Of a stretch of DNA of 64,000 nucleotides, positions 60,998 through 64,000 are shown one piece after another (position 1 is the stretch's first letter; the number at the start of each line of letters is the position of its first letter). The translations under genes and the position numbers were made by a program. The stretch is from CATOSD01 sp034422735 (GTDB lineage Bacteria; Chloroflexota; Dehalococcoidia; Lucifugimonadales; CATOSD01): NCBI GenBank assembly GCA_034422735.1, contig DAOUJL010000079.1:62001-126000 (forward strand). Reading direction: 5' to 3'. The notes under the pieces were generated by a model that did no database searches, was not told the origin of the DNA, and was given only the letters and a program-made list of their open reading frames with translations.

Positions 60998-62077
60998 TCA
61001 CAACGAGTAGACCTGGCGTTTGTTCTTTATGAGCAGGAATATGAAAAACGGCGCGCCGACGAACGCGGTCAGAACGCCGACCCGGAACTCGGCCGGCTGG
61101 ATGATGGTACGGGCGAAAGTGTCGGCGACTATGACGAACAGAGCGCCTCCCGCGGCGCTCAGCGGCACCAGCACCCGGTGGTCCGGTCCCAGCAAAAGCC
61201 GCAGCACGTGCGGCGTAACCAGGCCCACGAACGCGATCGTGCCGCTCACCGCCACCGCCGCGCCGGTGGCCAGCGCCGCCGCCGCCAGAAGCACCGGACG
61301 CGCGACGCTTACGCGCACGCCCATCGACCTGGCCTCGTCGTCGCCCAGCATCAGCAGGTTCAGGTCGCGCGACATCAGCAGAACGACCGCGACGCCGCCC
61401 ACGATCAGCGGAGCCGAAATGCGGACGTGCTCCCAAGAGCGGGAGTCCAGCCCGCCGGCCAGCCAGAAAAGGATCTCGCGGAGCGCCTCGTTGTCGGGCA
61501 GAATGATGATGATGGCCGAAACGATGGCCCCCAGGAAGGCGTTGACCGCGACACCCGCAAGAAGCAGCGTCGCCATCGAGAAATGACCGCCAACCGCCGC
61601 GATGCCGTACACGAGGAACGTGGCCGCTATCGCTCCAACGAACGCGAAGGTTGGAAGAGCCAGGAAGAACAGGCCCGCCATCCCGGTCGCGATGGCCACC
61701 ACCGCGCCGACGGCGCCGCCCGCCGACACGCCAATGATGCCAGGGTCGGCCATCGGGTTGCGGAACAGCCCCTGCATCGTCGCGCCGGCAACGCCCAACG
61801 CGGCGCCCACCAACGCTCCCACCACGATCCTGGGAAGCCTTATCTGCTCGATTACGAGCTGCTCGGTGCGCCCGAAACCGGCCAGGTCCAGCCCGATCAT
61901 GGATAGCACGATTGAGGCGACGTGGCCCGCGGGTATGTTTACGGGTCCGAGACTCAGCGACACCAGCGACGCCGCGAGAATCAGCAGGCCGAGGGCGGCT
62001 GAGCCCGCCGCGAGTCGTGCGGCAACGCCCGACCTGCGGTATCCGCGCAGCGTGACCAGTTCAACGGCCTTGGACAA
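60998..62077 (-). CDS. btuC: Corrinoid ABC transporter permease (FecCD/BtuC family)
   Basis: 359 aa, about ten membrane segments. ALGVAGATMQGLFRNPMADPGIIGVSAGGAVGAV is the family hallmark (cytoplasmic loop contacting the ATPase), followed by WLAGGLDSRSWEHV and LVTPHVLRLLLGPDHRVLVPLSA. First gene of the operon. Two adjacent TTG codons are possible starts; the second is 7 bases from GGAGG and is used. That ribosome binding site is inside a hairpin below the riboswitch. Confidence 0.92.
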   Translation of the reverse strand: MSKAVELVTLRGYRRSGVAARLAAGSAALGLLILAASLVSLSLGPVNIPAGHVASIVLSMIGLDLAGFGRTEQLVIEQIRLPRIVVGALVGAALGVAGATMQGLFRNPMADPGIIGVSAGGAVGAVVAIATGMAGLFFLALPTFAFVGAIAATFLVYGIAAVGGHFSMATLLLAGVAVNAFLGAIVSAIIIILPDNEALREILFWLAGGLDSRSWEHVRISAPLIVGGVAVVLLMSRDLNLLMLGDDEARSMGVRVSVARPVLLAAAALATGAAVAVSGTIAFVGLVTPHVLRLLLGPDHRVLVPLSAAGGALFVIVADTFARTIIQPAEFRVGVLTAFVGAPFFIFLLIKNKRQVYSL

Positions 62078-62081
62078 CAAA

Positions 62082-62112
62082 ACACCTCCGGCGGTCTCTC
62101 CGCTGGAGGTGT
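62082..62112 (-). promoter_or_regulatory. Hairpin sequestering the btuC ribosome binding site (possible terminator)
   Basis: On the minus strand ACACCTCC and GGAGGTGT arms close an inner GCGG/CCGC pair with an AGAGA loop; an A/C mismatch separates the two stems. The 3' arm contains the GGAGG ribosome binding site and is followed by TTTTGTTG, which holds the start codons. It can therefore act as a translation-off hairpin or weak rho-independent terminator controlled by the upstream riboswitch. Confidence 0.75.
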
Positions 62113-62179
62113 CGCTTTCGCTCCGGCCTAGACTGGTGCTCTTCGGCCGGGGGACCCTCTCTGCTGCGGAGAGTGGTTA

Positions 62180-62350
62180 CCCCCCGTATCAGGCAGGTCT
62201 CCTGGCTCGCGGGTGAATCTCGTTCGCCGAGCCCTTCCCAATCGATCGCTCGACAGTGGGCATCGGCACAAAACCCCGCTTACAGTGGCGCTACCGCGGC
62301 GGCTTTTCACCGCCTTCCCTATTCTCCCTAAACGGGCACCTGAACGGGCA
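62180..62350 (-). promoter_or_regulatory. Cobalamin riboswitch aptamer
   Basis: On the minus strand, in order: GGTGCCCG near the 5' end, GGGAATAGGGAA-like block (GGGAGAATAGGGAA), GGTGAAAAGCCGCCGCGG, GCGCCACTGTAA, GTGCCGATGCCCACTG, GGGAAGG, and the B12 box GCGAGCCAGGAGACCTGCCT (62191-62210). These are the conserved landmarks of the cobalamin riboswitch. It should shut off btuC-btuF-btuD-cobO-cobT-cobS-cobU when adenosylcobalamin is abundant. Confidence 0.95.
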
Positions 62351-62376
62351 GTTGCTGTATGTCAGTGCTGCGGCGA

Positions 62377-62405
62377 ATAATATGCCGTCCTCCGCACCAT
62401 GTCAA
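62377..62405 (-). promoter_or_regulatory. Predicted promoter of the cobalamin operon
   Basis: On the minus strand TTGACA and TATTAT with a 17-base spacer, about 25 bases before the riboswitch. The strongest match to the consensus in the window. Confidence 0.75.
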
Positions 62406-62415
62406 TAGCCGCAAC

Positions 62416-62445
62416 TTGACCGCCGCCCACCCATCCTGCTAGACT
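62416..62445 (+). promoter_or_regulatory. Predicted promoter facing the O-methyltransferase gene
   Basis: TTGACC and TAGACT with an 18-base spacer, 10 bases from and divergent to the cobalamin operon promoter. Confidence 0.5.
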
Positions 62446-62889
62446 CGTGCCGAGTCACAAAGGAGGGCTCTCCCACCGCGGGGCATCCGGATACGCCCCG
62501 CACCGCCTTTATGCGAAAACGCCTCAACAAACCAATACTGAAGCGCCGCCGCCCGGCTGTCCCGCCAATGCGTGGCCGTGAGCGGCACGTTCTCCCCTGC
62601 GAACCTTAGCTTCCTCACCCAACACGTCGGGACATCGAGTCCCACTCCCCGGTTCCCCAGTCTCCGGCCCCGCCGCCGTACCACGCCGCATCTAAACCGC
62701 GTCGTAGCGTTCGCCGGCAGCGCCGCCCGCGAGGAACTGACCCGTACCTGCCACCCCGTGCGATCCGGGCTTCGAGCCAGACCACCGCGTTGCCGCGCCT
62801 CTGCGTGCGCCGCCAACGATACCCGGGACGCCCCAAAAGCAACGCCGATTCTTCGCGCCACGGCGCGAACAGCCAAAAGAGGTGATCGA
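62446..62889 (+). other. Long untranslated leader or spacer before the O-methyltransferase
   Basis: About 445 bases. It holds a perfect 7-bp stem GCGGGGC/GCCCCGC at 62478-62501 with a 10-base loop, an AAAGGAGG at 62459-62466 not followed by a start codon, and low coding character. An in-frame extension of the methyltransferase reads through it but is Arg/Pro-rich and unlike the family. I recognise no known riboswitch in it. Confidence 0.5.
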
Positions 62890-63918
62890 ATGAATGTAAG
62901 CCTGCTGGCCAAGGCCACGGAATCCAGCCCGGAACTGGTAAATGCGCTGAGTCGCCAGTACTGGAACTCAGCCGTCGTAAGGGCCGGCATCAACCTGAAA
63001 CTCTTCCCCCTGCTCGATGATGGACCCCTGAACGCGCGACAGGTCGCCGACTGTTTGGACGCTGTGCCGCAATTCATCGAGGCTTTCCTCGAAGCGAATG
63101 TCGCTCTTGGACTGCTCGAGAAGGCCGGTGACGACGAGTACGCCAACTCCCCCGAGTCCTCCAGCTACCTCGTGCCCGGCAAACAGGGATACGTCGGCGA
63201 CCTGGTCCTGCACATCACCAACTACTGGGATAGCTGGGGCAAACTGGACACGCTAATCACCGAGGGCCGGACCGAGCTTCCGTTCGAAAACGGCTTTACC
63301 GACGTGCCCACCTACTGGACAGACTACATGAACGGCCAGCACAACCGGGCCGTGTCCGGTCAGGCCGACAACCTGGTCAAGAGCGTGGACCTGCGCGGCA
63401 AAAGGAAACTGCTCGACCTCGGCGGCGGCGCCGGCAGCTACAGCATCGCGCTCTGCCAGGCCAACCCGGAACTGAAGGCCTACGTCGTGGACGTAAAGGA
63501 GCCTCTCGAAATCGCCGCCGAGCAGATAGCCGAGAGCGGGCTCGAGGGCCGGGTCATACCGCTGGAAGGGGACTTCGAAGAGGTGGAACTCGGCAACGAC
63601 AGCGACGTCGTCCTCATTTCCGGCGTCGTGCTCATCAAGTCCGATGAGGAGTGCCGCCGCGTGTTCCGCCGCGCCTACGACGCGCTGGCGCCGGGAGGCA
63701 TGATCATCGTTCAGGACTTCATGCGCCTGGACTTCAGCCCTGAGCGCAGCTTCATGGACACCATGATGGACCTGTATGTGAAGATCGCATTCAGCCCCGG
63801 AGCCGGTGATCGCTATGGCGAGGAGTACGTCTCGTGGCTGGCGGATACGGGCTTCTCCAACATCGAGGAGACCGCGCTGCCCACGCAGTTGGCCATAATC
63901 ACCGCCGAAAAGCGATAA
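62890..63918 (+). CDS. Class I SAM-dependent O-methyltransferase (acetylserotonin/plant OMT-like)
   Basis: 342 aa. An N-terminal winged-helix dimerisation domain (LSRQYWNSAVVRAGINLKLFPLLDDGPLNARQVADCLD ... FIEAFLEANVALGLLEKAG) precedes a Rossmann methyltransferase domain (KRKLLDLGGGAGSYSIALCQANPEL ... DVVLISGVVLIKSDEECRRVFRRAYDALAPGGMIIVQDFM). The ATG has AGAGGTGATCG upstream. It probably methylates a hydroxyl on a small molecule; substrate unknown. Followed by a nitronate monooxygenase-like start 17 bases later. Confidence 0.88.
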   Translation: MNVSLLAKATESSPELVNALSRQYWNSAVVRAGINLKLFPLLDDGPLNARQVADCLDAVPQFIEAFLEANVALGLLEKAGDDEYANSPESSSYLVPGKQGYVGDLVLHITNYWDSWGKLDTLITEGRTELPFENGFTDVPTYWTDYMNGQHNRAVSGQADNLVKSVDLRGKRKLLDLGGGAGSYSIALCQANPELKAYVVDVKEPLEIAAEQIAESGLEGRVIPLEGDFEEVELGNDSDVVLISGVVLIKSDEECRRVFRRAYDALAPGGMIIVQDFMRLDFSPERSFMDTMMDLYVKIAFSPGAGDRYGEEYVSWLADTGFSNIEETALPTQLAIITAEKR

Positions 63919-63934
63919 AGACCGTCCGACGCCG

Positions 63935-64000
63935 ATGCTGACAACCCGATTCACCGAGCTGCTGGGCTTGGACTACCCTGTCATGTCTGCCCCTATGAGC
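63935..64000 (+). CDS. Nitronate monooxygenase-like protein (5' end only)
   Basis: Twenty-two codons beginning MLTTRFTELLGLDYPVMSAP, which is the typical N-terminal strand of nitronate monooxygenase/2-nitropropane dioxygenase FMN barrels. The window ends here. It is 17 bases downstream of the O-methyltransferase and probably co-transcribed. Confidence 0.65.
   Translation, partial: MLTTRFTELLGLDYPVMSAPMS

Noticed and set aside
62572..62889. In-frame N-terminal extension of the O-methyltransferase
   Set aside because: Arg/Pro/Ala-rich with no family similarity, and the ATG at 62890 has a strong AGAGGTGATC ribosome binding site.

Overview
The window is a high-GC bacterial chromosome segment. 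It is densely packed, with runs of co-directional genes joined by 1-20 bp overlaps and frequent GTG/TTG starts. I infer a Chloroflexota bacterium, perhaps near Dehalococcoidia/SAR202. The grounds are several acyl-CoA dehydrogenases and MaoC/amidohydrolase-type catabolic genes, an RND-type pump without a visible periplasmic partner, corrinoid-dependent methyl transfer, and intergenic palindromes of the CCCTCTCCC/GGGAGAGGG type. No rRNA is present, so this placement is an inference only.

Layout. 1-6 kb: a CapA-like fragment, an amidohydrolase, a GIY-YIG nuclease, a secreted M28 peptidase and a DmpA-type aminopeptidase. 6-15 kb: lepA, three consecutive acyl-CoA dehydrogenase genes (the second lacks its C-terminal domain and the third is degenerate), a phosphodiesterase, then opposed MaoC-like, zinc alcohol dehydrogenase and esterase genes. 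15-31.8 kb: mostly housekeeping (tsaE-tsaB, ndk, rsfS, mnmA, an rnhB-yraN fusion, a cysS-glycosyltransferase fusion, a zinc-ribbon protein, a catalytically eroded serine recombinase, RNase P RNA, an rlmD-type methylase, maf, tatB-like/tatC and tatA). 31.9-41.1 kb: a minus-strand corrinoid methyl-transfer cluster (MtaA/UroD-like methyltransferase, corrinoid protein, RACo-like activator, homocysteine S-methyltransferase, PF13769-like protein), broken by a DUF5615/DUF433/DUF4268 cassette and by a repeat element. 41.3-51.2 kb: a succinate dehydrogenase with an HdrB-like third subunit, hflKC, ybeY, dnaX, ybaB, recR, recO and tRNA-Arg(CCT). 51.2-55.8 kb: a DUF4143 ATPase and an RND transporter. 55.9-62.4 kb: a cobalamin salvage and uptake operon (btuC-btuF-btuD-cobO-cobT-cobS-cobU) under a cobalamin riboswitch. 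The window ends with an O-methyltransferase and the start of a nitronate monooxygenase.

How the parts fit. The riboswitch-controlled operon imports corrinoids, adenosylates them and attaches the lower ligand; no corrin-ring synthesis gene is present. The cluster at 32-41 kb would consume corrinoid cofactor for methyl transfer. I cannot tell its methyl donor.

The most unusual items are: two inverted copies, 20 kb apart, of a 620-680 bp non-coding element with near-perfect terminal inverted repeats; the CysRS-glycosyltransferase fusion; the recombinase with a missing catalytic serine; the ACAD pair with complementary defects; a riboswitch hairpin that buries the btuC ribosome binding site; and a 23-bp tandem array abutting the DUF4143 ATPase start codon.
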